Assembly: GCA_028717165.1 (NCBI GenBank)
Contig: JAQUOK010000045.1
Span: forward strand, 1-11,432
DNA: 11,432 bases
Direction: 5' to 3'
DNA from: Victivallaceae bacterium
GTDB lineage: Bacteria; Verrucomicrobiota; Lentisphaeria; Victivallales; Victivallaceae
Shown here: positions 1-7,656 of the stretch, one piece after another
Layout of the letters: each line of letters opens with the position of its first letter
Numbering within the stretch: the stretch's first letter is position 1
Made by a program: the position numbers and the translations under genes
The notes under the pieces: generated by a model
Database searches by the model: none
What the model was told of the DNA's origin: nothing
The model's input: the letters and a program-made list of their open reading frames with translations, nothing else

Positions 1-1
1 G

Positions 2-523
2 TATATTGACGCGGGAGCCGATATTGTAGTCGGGCATCATCCTCACGTTCCGCAAGGGATTGAGCAATATAAGGACGGCTGGATAGCTTACAGCCTGGGA
101 AACCTTGTCTTCGACAGTGATTATGTAGCGGCGTTTAAGGATACCGACCACGGTTATCTTCTAAATATAGGAATAGCCGAACATTCCGTTATGAATATTG
201 AAATTATTCCTTATTATCTGAAGAATTGTTCCACGGTGGAAACCTGTACTGTTGAAGAACTTGATAATTACAGAGAATTCCTGAAAAACATAAGCGGCTG
301 CATAGGTGATGAAGTCAAATTCGAAAACAGTTGGGAAAAATTCGTTACCTGGCGCTGGAACCAGAGCCGGAAAGACTTTCACCGCAACTTATCAAAAAAT
401 TTCATGGATGAAAACAATCCCGGATTTATCTGGATGCTTAAAAACTGTTACGGTTGTCCTACCGCTCACGAACTTCTGGAAAAATCCATGGAACTCCTGC
501 TGGAAGGTAAAATATCAAGATAA
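2..523 (+). CDS. CapA-family (PGA_cap) metallophosphatase-like protein, C-terminal part
   Basis: Open in frame from the window edge to a TAA stop, giving 173 residues of a gene whose start lies outside the window. The first 45 residues carry the hallmark of the CapA/PGA_cap family: DAGADIVVGHHPHV with the GHH-P-H cluster, followed by a YSLGNLVFD motif. In this calcineurin-like fold these histidines belong to the metal-binding active site. Family members are linked to poly-gamma-glutamate capsule production or have unknown roles in polysaccharide or peptide metabolism, so the substrate cannot be told from this piece. The remaining ~110 residues are a family-typical variable C-terminal region with no motif I recognise. 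It is the only gene here on the plus strand and converges on cinA. Confidence 0.8.
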   Translation, partial: YIDAGADIVVGHHPHVPQGIEQYKDGWIAYSLGNLVFDSDYVAAFKDTDHGYLLNIGIAEHSVMNIEIIPYYLKNCSTVETCTVEELDNYREFLKNISGCIGDEVKFENSWEKFVTWRWNQSRKDFHRNLSKNFMDENNPGFIWMLKNCYGCPTAHELLEKSMELLLEGKISR

Positions 524-550
524 ACGTTTCCTGGAGGGCGAATGTCCTCA

Positions 551-582
551 CGAGCCGAAACACGTTTAACGTCTACGGCTCG
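551..582. terminator. Possible shared terminator between convergent genes
   Basis: A perfect 7-bp inverted repeat, CGAGCCG (551-557) and CGGCTCG (576-582), encloses a smaller ACGT/ACGT stem (562-565 and 569-572). It lies in the 74-base gap between the convergent CapA-family gene and cinA. On the plus strand a five-T run follows only 10 bases later (593-597), and on the minus strand no T run follows. Position supports a terminator, but the spacing is not canonical. Confidence 0.35.
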
Positions 583-597
583 ACTCCACAAATTTTT

Positions 598-1833
598 CTA
601 TAGGATTACTCTGTAACGGTTTTTTTTCATGAGCAGTTGCCGGAGGAGAAGCAGAGCCCTGATTTTGGCGCGTTCGCGTATTGATTCGCGGCTGCCGGGG
701 AAAACATAGTTTTCCGTTATGATTTCCCCCTGCAGAAACGCCGCTATATGAACCGTGCCGACCGGTTTTTCCGCAGTGCCGCCCTCCGGCCCGGCAATAC
801 CGCTGACCGCAATGGCGGCATTGGCTTCAAGGTTTTTCGCTGCGCCCTGCACCATGGCTTCCACGCATTCCCGGCTGACCGCCCCGCAGTTGTCAAGGAT
901 AGGCTGCGGTATGTCCAGCAGTTTATTTTTAACGGCGTTGCTGTAGGAAACTATTGCCCCCTTAAATACCTGCGACGCTCCCGGCAGGTCGGTTATCGCC
1001 GCTGCGATCATCCCGCCGGTACAGGATTCCGCGATCCCCAGGGTGTAACCGCTTTTTTTGAGGCGTTCGAAAACCTCCGGCACCACCGCCAGCCGGTTAT
1101 CGGCCAGGACTGCGTCTCCGAACAGTTTTGCGGCTTCTGCGGCTTTCTCCCGGACTAAATCCTTATCCTCGCCGCTCAAAAATACTTTCACGCCTTCAAT
1201 CGAAGCGCAGTATGCCAGGGATATCGGCAGACCTTTCACTAACGGTTCGATTTTGTCCTGGACTATCAGTTCGGAGATGGAAGCGATCATGAAACCGGCG
1301 GTAAAAGTCATTTTGACCGCGAGCTTTTTCAGAAGCGGCATCGCTTCATTCTGGAACATTGGGTTGAGTTCATGCGGCGGGCCGGGCAGAAGTATGATTT
1401 GAACCTTTCCTTTCACCCATAAACCGGGAGCGGTGCCGATACGGTTCTTCAGAACCGTCGAGTTTTCTGGAACATCCGCCTGCGTCAGATAATCCTCGCG
1501 CGCTACGGTGGAATAGCGTTTCGCCCAGCGCCGCTCCAAATCATCGACTATCGAAAAGTCCCTTTTCAGTTTCAGGCCGAGAAAATCACAAACCGCATTG
1601 CGGGTCAGATCGTCGCGGGTCGGTCCCAGGCCGCCGGTAGTAATTATCAGTTCGGAATCGGTTGCCGCCGCCTCAAGCGCCTGGCGCATATCCGCGGCGC
1701 TGTCTCCCACAACCAGAGCCCGGAACGGGACGATTCCGATTTCGGCAAGCTGTTGCCCCAGAAACGCCAGATTCGTGTTGACCGTAGTTCCTTTCAGTAA
1801 CTCGGTCCCCGTACAGATAATACTTACCCGCAT
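598..1833 (-). CDS. cinA: CinA-family protein (MoCF-like domain plus NMN deamidase domain)
   Basis: A 411-residue protein of normal CinA length. Residues 1-170 form the molybdopterin-binding-like domain with TGTELLKG (8-15), TTGGLGPTRDD (65-75) and LLPGPPHE (149-156). Residues 250-405 form the CinA C-terminal domain with AESCTGG (268-274) and SGIAGPEGGT (344-353), the signature of nicotinamide mononucleotide deamidase (PncC activity). In characterised CinA proteins the N-terminal domain has ADP-ribose pyrophosphatase activity, so the enzyme recycles pyridine nucleotides; it is historically named for competence/damage induction. Both domains look complete. The ATG start has only a modest ribosome site (ACAGG, 10-15 bases upstream). 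It is the last gene of the leftward cluster, 117 bases behind the DUF493 gene, which allows a separate promoter. Confidence 0.93.
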   Translation of the reverse strand: MRVSIICTGTELLKGTTVNTNLAFLGQQLAEIGIVPFRALVVGDSAADMRQALEAAATDSELIITTGGLGPTRDDLTRNAVCDFLGLKLKRDFSIVDDLERRWAKRYSTVAREDYLTQADVPENSTVLKNRIGTAPGLWVKGKVQIILLPGPPHELNPMFQNEAMPLLKKLAVKMTFTAGFMIASISELIVQDKIEPLVKGLPISLAYCASIEGVKVFLSGEDKDLVREKAAEAAKLFGDAVLADNRLAVVPEVFERLKKSGYTLGIAESCTGGMIAAAITDLPGASQVFKGAIVSYSNAVKNKLLDIPQPILDNCGAVSRECVEAMVQGAAKNLEANAAIAVSGIAGPEGGTAEKPVGTVHIAAFLQGEIITENYVFPGSRESIRERAKIRALLLLRQLLMKKNRYRVIL

Positions 1834-1887
1834 GTTTTCTAAACCTGTAATTTAAATTTTATCAAACTGTAATACGCAACTATTTTT

Positions 1888-1915
1888 CCGCCTGAAGGCG
1901 GGACTGCAAACCCGC
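1888..1915 (-). other. Two overlapping, mutually exclusive hairpins upstream of cinA
   Basis: CCGCC-TGAA-GGCGG (1888-1901) forms one perfect hairpin. GCGGG (1898-1902) can instead pair with CCCGC (1911-1915). Both use 1898-1901, so they cannot form together. In the leftward transcript neither is followed by a U run, so a simple terminator for the upstream gene is not supported. Role unknown. Confidence 0.4.
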
Positions 1916-1950
1916 TTTTCGTAACCCGCAGCACTTAACACGGAATACGT

Positions 1951-2211
1951 TTACAAGAGAAATTTAACTCCAGCGACTTTTGCGAGTTTCCTGCCCAAAT
2001 CCTCCATCATTTCACGGGATTCAAAAACAACCGGAAGCCGGTAGGCCTGATATTTACCGTTGGCTGACTTGTCTTTTTTTTCGAGTTCCGCTTTTATTCC
2101 GGATTCTTTCAGCAGATCAATTATTGCGCCGCAGCAGTTCGGGTTTGCCGCATCGACAATAATCCGGTAGCTCCAGTCCACCGGGAATTTGATTTCCTGT
2201 TTCCCGTCCAT
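1951..2211 (-). CDS. DUF493 (YbeD-like) family protein
   Basis: An 86-residue protein. It matches the DUF493/YbeD pattern by eye: a near-N-terminal FP motif (KFPVDWSYRIIVDA), a central SANGKYQAYRLPVVF segment equivalent to the family's GKY/GNYxS strand, then a helix (SREMMEDLGRKL) and a short C-terminal strand ending VKFLL. The family has a small ferredoxin-like (ACT-like) fold and no settled biochemical role. I chose the ATG at 2211 because AAGGA (2220-2224) sits 8 bases upstream and because the longer frame, from 2313, runs through the end of bamA and reads as unrelated sequence. It follows bamA by 16 bases and is probably co-transcribed with it. It is unusual in having two adjacent cysteines (NPNCCG). 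Identification is by motif only. Confidence 0.72.
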   Translation of the reverse strand: MDGKQEIKFPVDWSYRIIVDAANPNCCGAIIDLLKESGIKAELEKKDKSANGKYQAYRLPVVFESREMMEDLGRKLAKVAGVKFLL

Positions 2212-2227
2212 TCCGGATGTCCTTATT

Positions 2228-4522
2228 TTACCAAGTGAAGCCCATGTTGAAGTGGAATCTGATCTTTTTGGGCAGCCCGTCGACAGTTGATAAAAGCGGA
2301 TAAGCCAGGTCAAGCTGGATAGGCGCTTCCAGGTACGGCACCTTGATACGCAGCCCGTAACCGGCGCCGACGTTAAACTTATTGAAGTTTACCGTGAAAG
2401 AATCTTTCCAGGCGCCGCCGGCATCGACAAATATGGCTCCGCGGACGAATTTATAGATAGGATGCGTCATCGTTGCCGTAAGCAGGAGCATGCTGCCGCC
2501 TCCGGTCGGATCGTCATTGTCATCCGTCGGAGCGATTGAGCGGTAGGGGAAACCGCGGATGGTTTCACCGCCCCCGAGGAAGTACCTTTCGAAGAGGGGG
2601 GCCTGTTCATTGTTGTTGAAGTTGGGAACCGTACCTATTTTAGCGCCGGTCTGGAAAATAAGCGCCTTGTCAAGCAGCGACCAGTAATGGCTGCCTTTCG
2701 CTTCGAGACGATAAAAACTGGTGGTTGACCCGAGTCCCGTCGGCGACATGGCGCCCATAAGATTCACGGCGTATCCGCAGGTGGGGTTGGTGGTGCTGTC
2801 CCTGGTATCGCGGTTAAACATCAGGGAAAACTGGCTGACATTCTGGTTTCCCTCGTTATCCCGCAATTCCTTCGACTTATCGTCGGACATATTCCAGACT
2901 CTGACGTTTTCAAATTTGTAGCCGAGCGTTGCGCTGGTGAAATCATCAAGTATTTTTTTGGTCAGCGAAGCTCTGAAGCCGAGCCTGGTTTCATTCCAGT
3001 TCGGATAGACGACGGTATTCCAGTAGCCGTTGACCGCCAGGCGCAGCGGAATATCAAAGAGCCACGGTTCGACAAAGTCGAAGTTTAAGCTGTTACGCTT
3101 GATACCGATAAGTCCCTGTAAACGGATTCGCTGGCCGCCGCCCCTGAAATAGTTTCCGGGATTGGTAATGTCAAAGTTGTTGCTGACGATTTCTCCCATG
3201 CCGACCAGAGAGTAGTAACTTGAAAGGCCGCCGCCCACTTTGAACTGGTATGCGGGTTTTTCTTCAACTTCGAAGGCGACGTTTTTCTTGTTGAAGTCGT
3301 TGGAATTGACCGTGATGGCTTCCACTTTCTTGAAGTAACCCATGCCCATCAGGCGCTCTTTACTGGCTTGAATGCGGTTTTTATCGAGCGGGTCCCCGGG
3401 CTGGATTACCAGTTCGCGGCGGATTACTTTGTCTTTGGTTATGGTATTGCCGCTGATCACGACCCGGTTAATGGTATATTTGCGTCCTTCGCTGATCACG
3501 AGCTGCAGGTCGACGATATGGGTATTGAAATCCGCCAGACGTACTTCCCGGCAGGAGATATTGGCGTATCCCAGTGATTCATAGGCATTCTGGATCATGT
3601 CTATCGTCGTCTGGACAAGCTCATCGTTATAGGTCATGCCTTTTCTGATCCGCAGGAGAGGGGTAAGTTCGGCAGCTTTGAATATTTTGTTGCCGAGGAT
3701 AGTCACTTTTCCTATTTTATAAGGTTTTCCCTCGTAAATGTCGAAATTGACATCGACGTATTCGGGATTTTCCTTTTCAGGGGTTATTTTAATGTCTTTG
3801 ACCTTGAAGTCGAGGTAGCCTTTATTCCAGAAAAGTTTTCGCAGCCGGGCCTTGTCCTTTTCCATTTCATCCCGCTCAAGCAGTCCGACCTCAAGGAAAC
3901 GGCTCAAATAGGAATGGCGGTTGGCAATGGCGTTCTTCAATGTCCAGTTTGAAAAAACAGTCACCCCCGTAAAAGTAACGTCGTCAACTTTAAGCCGAAG
4001 ATTTTCATTGATATTGAAAGTGACATTTACTTTGTCTTTGCCGGCGCTTTCGAGCGTCGGGGCGATCTGCGCGTCATTATAGCCCTTATCCCGGTAGAAA
4101 GCGCGCAGCTGATTGGCGCTTATCCGCAATTTATTATCGTTAAGCGGCATGCCGGCGTCAAGCACCACGCTCGCTTTAAGATCTTTAGTGGGAAATTTGC
4201 GGTTGCCTTGGAAAATTATTTTATCAACCCGCGGTTTGACCTTTATTTTTACGATTATTTCAACCTGGTCGCCGGGAATGTCTTTCACCTCTGAAACCAC
4301 ATCATCGAAAAAACCCAGCCCGTAAAGGCGTTTAATATCTTCGTTCAGGGTGTTTTTATCGTATTCCTTACCATTTTTCTGCTGCATGTTGTACAAAAGC
4401 ATTTTCTCAGGGAAAGCATAACCTCCCTGCTGTTCAAATTTTATGCTTTTTATAACAGCTGCGTCCAGTACGCTGCAGCATATGCTCAGAAGTACTGTCC
4501 ACAAAATCAATAATTTCTTCAC
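2228..4522 (-). CDS. bamA: BamA, outer membrane protein assembly factor (Omp85)
   Basis: A 764-residue Omp85 protein and the core of the BAM complex, which folds beta-barrels into the outer membrane. Residues 1-21 are a Sec signal peptide. Five POTRA domains follow at about 24-96, 97-174, 175-265, 266-346 and 347-422, most opening with the typical strand and GN/GV turn (IIFQGN, VTFTGV, VTILGN, VVISGN). The barrel spans about 423-764. It carries FNRDTRDSTTNP (569-580), the lid-loop IRGF motif (655-658) and FVDAGGAW (698-705). The last residue is Trp, an aromatic end as expected for a barrel signal, although Phe is more usual. The start is GTG, with AGGGG about 9 bases upstream. It lies 18 bases behind dnaB. 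No skp/ompH or lpxD gene follows, unlike in many proteobacteria. Confidence 0.95.
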   Translation of the reverse strand: MKKLLILWTVLLSICCSVLDAAVIKSIKFEQQGGYAFPEKMLLYNMQQKNGKEYDKNTLNEDIKRLYGLGFFDDVVSEVKDIPGDQVEIIVKIKVKPRVDKIIFQGNRKFPTKDLKASVVLDAGMPLNDNKLRISANQLRAFYRDKGYNDAQIAPTLESAGKDKVNVTFNINENLRLKVDDVTFTGVTVFSNWTLKNAIANRHSYLSRFLEVGLLERDEMEKDKARLRKLFWNKGYLDFKVKDIKITPEKENPEYVDVNFDIYEGKPYKIGKVTILGNKIFKAAELTPLLRIRKGMTYNDELVQTTIDMIQNAYESLGYANISCREVRLADFNTHIVDLQLVISEGRKYTINRVVISGNTITKDKVIRRELVIQPGDPLDKNRIQASKERLMGMGYFKKVEAITVNSNDFNKKNVAFEVEEKPAYQFKVGGGLSSYYSLVGMGEIVSNNFDITNPGNYFRGGGQRIRLQGLIGIKRNSLNFDFVEPWLFDIPLRLAVNGYWNTVVYPNWNETRLGFRASLTKKILDDFTSATLGYKFENVRVWNMSDDKSKELRDNEGNQNVSQFSLMFNRDTRDSTTNPTCGYAVNLMGAMSPTGLGSTTSFYRLEAKGSHYWSLLDKALIFQTGAKIGTVPNFNNNEQAPLFERYFLGGGETIRGFPYRSIAPTDDNDDPTGGGSMLLLTATMTHPIYKFVRGAIFVDAGGAWKDSFTVNFNKFNVGAGYGLRIKVPYLEAPIQLDLAYPLLSTVDGLPKKIRFHFNMGFTW

Positions 4523-4540
4523 GGCTGCGATTCCCCTGAA

Positions 4541-5962
4541 TTAAGCGTCACTGACCGGACGGTCGTCAGCGGTGTATTTGACATTGACAAATTCCATTCG
4601 CGACGGGAAAAATTTCATTTTCACGACCCCGGTCTGCCCATTACGGTTTTTTTCCAGTATAAGTTCCGCATCCACTCCCGCCTGGTCCTGTTCCAGACTT
4701 ATGGATTTCGCCTCGTCCCGGTCCCGGTGCAGGAAACTGACGATATCGGCATCCTGTTCTATGGAACCCGATTCCCGCAGGTGGCTCAGCCTGGGCCTGG
4801 CTGACGCCCCGGCGGTTTTCTCTACCTCACGGTTGAGCTGAGCCAGCACCAGTATCGGTATATTCAGTTCTTTGGCGAGTTTTTTTATTCCTGAGGAAAT
4901 TTCCGCCACTTCCTGCTGGCGGCTTTCAGCCCGTCCGTCCGCTTTCATCAACTGCAGGTAATCGATCACGATGAATTCGATGTCATGCATCATTTTAAGG
5001 CGGCGGGCTTTCGCCCTCAATTCGGCGATGGTCAGGCCGCCGGTCGGATCGATAAAAATTTTTGCTTTCTGCAGAACATTGACGGCCTGAGTAAGCTTCG
5101 ACATTTCGTTATTTTTAAAAGAACCGTCGAAAAACCTGCTTTCCGGTATCCTGGCTTCGGTGCAGATCAGGCGGCGCGCAATCTGTTCTGAAGTCATTTC
5201 CAGACTGAAAAGCGCAACGGAGCGCGGTTTGCTGGTCTGGACCGCAATGTTGCGGATCAGGTTCAGGGCCAGCGAAGTTTTGCCGATAGAGGGCCGGGCT
5301 CCGAGCACGAACATTTCCCCCGGTTTCATTCCCCCGATCATTTTATCAAGGTCAGGCAGTCCGGTGGGGATGCCTATTTCTATTTTGCCGTCGATCAGCG
5401 CCTGGATATTTCTGAAAGTTTCTCCCAGGGTTTCCTTGAGGGTCACAATGTCGGAACGGCTGGTCACGTTGCGGACTTCGAAAAGGTCGCTTTCGATCCG
5501 GTCGATCAGTTCTTTGGCGTTTATGGAGTCGTCATAGCATTTCAGCAGCGCTTCGCTGCAGACGTTGATCATATTGCGCAGGATAAAGAATTCCCGGACA
5601 ATGTCGCACCAGCTTTCCAGATTGGCGGTCGTCGCGATGGAATTATAGAGTTCGGCGAGAAAAATCTCGCCGCCGATATCTTCCAGCGTACCGTTCTTCG
5701 TCAGCTGATGCGCAACGGAAATAAGGTCGACACCGAGATCGGACTGATTATAAAGCGCGTCGACCGCCTTGAAAACCTCCCGGTGAATATGGGAATAAAA
5801 AGCGTCCGCCGTACCGAGCTGTTCCGTCACCATATCGATGCATGGCCGGGGTTCGCGCAGCATGGCGGCCAGAACTGCCCTTTCAGCCTCAAGGCTGTGA
5901 GGCTGAGGGCGTTCATTTATAACGGCGCCAGACGCTTCCTGATTATTCCGGATATTGACCAT
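4541..5962 (-). CDS. dnaB: Replicative DNA helicase DnaB
   Basis: A 473-residue protein, normal for DnaB, the hexameric 5'-3' helicase that unwinds DNA at the fork and binds DnaG primase through its N-terminal domain. The N-terminal domain covers about 20-120 (PHSLEAERAVLAAML at 21-35), followed by a helical linker (about 150-185) and a RecA-like ATPase domain. Walker A is GARPSIGKTS (221-230), Walker B is IVIDYLQLM (331-339), the DNA-contact region is LAQLNREVE (373-381), and the arginine-finger region is LEKNRNGQTG (436-445). The motifs are continuous, so there is no intein. Only 14 bases separate it from rplI and no clear Shine-Dalgarno sequence is seen there. Translation may be coupled to rplI, or initiation may be weak. 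The rplI-dnaB order is widespread in bacteria. Confidence 0.96.
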   Translation of the reverse strand: MVNIRNNQEASGAVINERPQPHSLEAERAVLAAMLREPRPCIDMVTEQLGTADAFYSHIHREVFKAVDALYNQSDLGVDLISVAHQLTKNGTLEDIGGEIFLAELYNSIATTANLESWCDIVREFFILRNMINVCSEALLKCYDDSINAKELIDRIESDLFEVRNVTSRSDIVTLKETLGETFRNIQALIDGKIEIGIPTGLPDLDKMIGGMKPGEMFVLGARPSIGKTSLALNLIRNIAVQTSKPRSVALFSLEMTSEQIARRLICTEARIPESRFFDGSFKNNEMSKLTQAVNVLQKAKIFIDPTGGLTIAELRAKARRLKMMHDIEFIVIDYLQLMKADGRAESRQQEVAEISSGIKKLAKELNIPILVLAQLNREVEKTAGASARPRLSHLRESGSIEQDADIVSFLHRDRDEAKSISLEQDQAGVDAELILEKNRNGQTGVVKMKFFPSRMEFVNVKYTADDRPVSDA

Positions 5963-5976
5963 ATTTTATCGAAGTA

Positions 5977-6435
5977 TTAAGCCTGAGCCCGGTTTATCTG
6001 TACTTTCAACACTGCCCGGACATCATTCCTGAGGGCGATTTCAACCTCGAAGGAACCAAGCGTCTTGAGCGCTTCGTCAAGTTTCACCTGATGCATGGTA
6101 ACTTCCAGATCTTTTTCGGCAAGCTGCTCGACAATATTGCGGGCGCTGACCGAACCGAACAACTGGCCGTCTTCCGAAGCCTGCATGGCGAAGGTTAACT
6201 CGGTTTCATTGATTTTAGCTGCCAGCACTTCATTATCGGCTAATTCCTGGGCGCGGCGTTTTTCGTTCTGTTCTTTGCGGGCCGCCAGCATTTTTGCGGT
6301 TCCCGGAGTTAATTTGGTCACTTTGCCCTGGGGAATAAGGTAATTCCTGGCGTATCCGGCGGAAACGGAAACTTCGTCGCCGGCAAGGCCTAAATCAGCT
6401 ACGTCCTCAAGTAAAACATATTTTTTGTTTGCCAT
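5977..6435 (-). CDS. rplI: 50S ribosomal protein bL9
   Basis: A 152-residue protein of usual bL9 length. The N-terminal rRNA-binding domain (1-40) contains VLLEDVADLGLAGD (7-20) and GYARNYLIPQG (27-37), both family hallmarks. A long charged connecting helix (about 41-75) leads to the C-terminal globular domain (77-150). bL9 binds 23S rRNA near the L1 stalk base and helps maintain reading-frame fidelity. A strong Shine-Dalgarno sequence, AAGGAGAG (6444-6451), overlaps the rpsR stop codon, placing the start 8 bases on and suggesting coupled translation with rpsR. Confidence 0.96.
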   Translation of the reverse strand: MANKKYVLLEDVADLGLAGDEVSVSAGYARNYLIPQGKVTKLTPGTAKMLAARKEQNEKRRAQELADNEVLAAKINETELTFAMQASEDGQLFGSVSARNIVEQLAEKDLEVTMHQVKLDEALKTLGSFEVEIALRNDVRAVLKVQINRAQA

Positions 6436-6450
6436 TATTAATACTCTCCT

Positions 6451-6681
6451 TTATAAAACCAAACTGACGATTCTGGCGCGTTTGATTGCCGTACTGAGCA
6501 TTTTCTGGTGATCCAGACAGGTGCCGGTAATGCGGCGGGGCAGAATTTTGCCTTTTTCAGTCTGGAACTTGCGGAGCGTATCCACATCCAGAAAATCGAT
6601 GTACTTGATCTGGGATTCGCAAAAACGGCAAATTTTCGGTTTGCTCACTCTTTTTTTTCTGCGTGTTTTTCTTCTTTGCAT
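6451..6681 (-). CDS. rpsR: 30S ribosomal protein bS18, zinc-binding (C+) form
   Basis: A 76-residue basic protein matching bS18: an Arg/Lys-rich N-terminus (2-13), KICRFC (16-21), a conserved FLDVDTLRKFQTEKGKILPRR core (30-50) and GTCLDHQKML (53-62). C18, C21, C55 and H58 are placed as a zinc site, so this is the C+ (zinc-dependent) form and not the C- form some bacteria use under zinc shortage. bS18 forms a pair with bS6 on the central domain of 16S rRNA, and rpsF lies two genes upstream in the same cluster. AGGA about 10 bases before the ATG serves as ribosome site. Confidence 0.96.
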   Translation of the reverse strand: MQRRKTRRKKRVSKPKICRFCESQIKYIDFLDVDTLRKFQTEKGKILPRRITGTCLDHQKMLSTAIKRARIVSLVL

Positions 6682-6731
6682 CTTTTTACTTTCCTGTTTT
6701 GTTGATGGTAAATAAATTTTATCTGATTTTT

Positions 6732-7247
6732 TTAGAACGGAATGTCATCCTCGGCATCGTTGCCGACCTCGAATGCATCATTCGGCATTGGAGGGAAACC
6801 GCTGTCGTCATCCCGGTAGGAAGGCGCGCCGTCAGGCTGATGAACGCCGCTGTTCCGGTTCTGGGGAGCCTGTCCGGCATTCTGCCGCGGCGCCTGATAA
6901 GCGCCGTCATCGCGGCGGGAAGCCCCGACAAACTGAACCCGTTCTGCGACAACCCGCAGCATGGAACGTTTTTTTCCTGTTTCGCGGTCATCCCACTGGT
7001 CCAACTGCAGCCGGCCCTCGACTATGGCACTTGAACCTTTTTCGAGATAGCGCTGACATGATTCTCCCTGTTTTCCCCAGACTACAATGTTGACGAAGCA
7101 GGTTTCCTCTTTTTCCTGATTATTCGACATATATCTGCGATTTACGGCCAGTCCGAATTCACATACCGCCATGCCGCCCGGAGTATATCTTAATTCCGGC
7201 GCTCTGGTCAAGTTCCCGAGTAAAAATACCTTATTTAACGATGCCAT
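6732..7247 (-). CDS. ssb: Single-stranded DNA-binding protein SSB
   Basis: A 171-residue SSB that coats single-stranded DNA in replication, repair and recombination. The OB-fold covers 1-107, beginning MASLNKVFLLGNLTRAPELR-like with conserved GNLTRAPELRYTPGG (11-25), TCFVNIVVWGKQ (49-60) and VEGRLQLDQWDD (76-87). A Gln/Asn/Pro/Gly-rich flexible linker (about 108-160) leads to the acidic tip DAEDDIPF (164-171), the docking peptide for partner proteins; the terminal DDIPF is intact. AAGGGAG 8 bases upstream sets the start. Its place between rpsF and rpsR is the common bacterial order. Confidence 0.96.
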   Translation of the reverse strand: MASLNKVFLLGNLTRAPELRYTPGGMAVCEFGLAVNRRYMSNNQEKEETCFVNIVVWGKQGESCQRYLEKGSSAIVEGRLQLDQWDDRETGKKRSMLRVVAERVQFVGASRRDDGAYQAPRQNAGQAPQNRNSGVHQPDGAPSYRDDDSGFPPMPNDAFEVGNDAEDDIPF

Positions 7248-7295
7248 ACCAGATTCTCCCTTGGCTGTTGTTTAAAACCAGACCTTGTTATTTGT

Positions 7296-7640
7296 CTATT
7301 CTTCGGATTCCTCGGATTCATCAGGCAGCGACAAAACCCCGCTTTCGCCTTCCGGACGGTCGAAATTGATGATCATATTGCGCAGGACGCGCTCATCGAG
7401 GCGGAAATGCTCCTGCAGTTCCTTGATCTTGTCCGGTTCGGCGGTAAACACATAATTCCAGTATATGCCGCCTTTGCGTTTTTTGATTTCGTAAGCGAAC
7501 TGGCGGCGGCCCAGAGAAGCCGACTTGACCATTTCTCCGCCCCATTTTTTGATCAGAGCCGCGATCTCAGCGCTGATAGCTGCGCCTTCATCGTCGACTT
7601 TCCTGATATCCAGAATGAATATTGCTTCATACTTTTTCAA
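7296..7640 (-). CDS. rpsF: 30S ribosomal protein bS6
   Basis: A 114-residue protein beginning KKYEAIFILDI after the initiator, the normal bS6 opening. Conserved parts include KWGGEMVKSASLGRRQFAYEIKKRKGG-type sequence (about 34-60) and LDERVLRNMII (81-91). The acidic tail ends ESEESEE. I place the start at a TTG codon (7638-7640): a perfect GGAGG lies 9 bases upstream at 7650-7654, and bS6 proteins begin exactly here. The in-frame ATG at 7679 would add 13 residues, lies inside pth and has no matching homology. bS6 pairs with bS18 in the ribosome. The gene follows pth by 16 bases. Confidence 0.94.
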   Translation of the reverse strand: MKKYEAIFILDIRKVDDEGAAISAEIAALIKKWGGEMVKSASLGRRQFAYEIKKRKGGIYWNYVFTAEPDKIKELQEHFRLDERVLRNMIINFDRPEGESGVLSLPDESEESEE

Positions 7641-7649
7641 GGTTTTTTT

Positions 7650-7654
7650 CCTCC
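7650..7654 (-). promoter_or_regulatory. Ribosome binding site fixing the TTG start of rpsF
   Basis: GGAGG on the minus strand, 9 bases before the TTG at 7640. It starts 2 bases beyond the pth stop codon (7657-7659). CCAT (7653-7656) can pair with ATGG (7662-7665) across a 5-base loop, which would partly hide this site; a 4-bp stem is weak. Confidence 0.75.
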
Positions 7655-7656
7655 AT

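Noticed and set aside
1951..2313. Longer version of the DUF493 gene starting inside bamA
   Set aside because: The extra 34 residues are an out-of-frame reading of the bamA end; the ATG at 2211 has a well-spaced AAGGA.
5263..5302. Possible intein insertion at the DnaB Walker A motif
   Set aside because: GARPSIGKTS reads straight through and protein length is normal.
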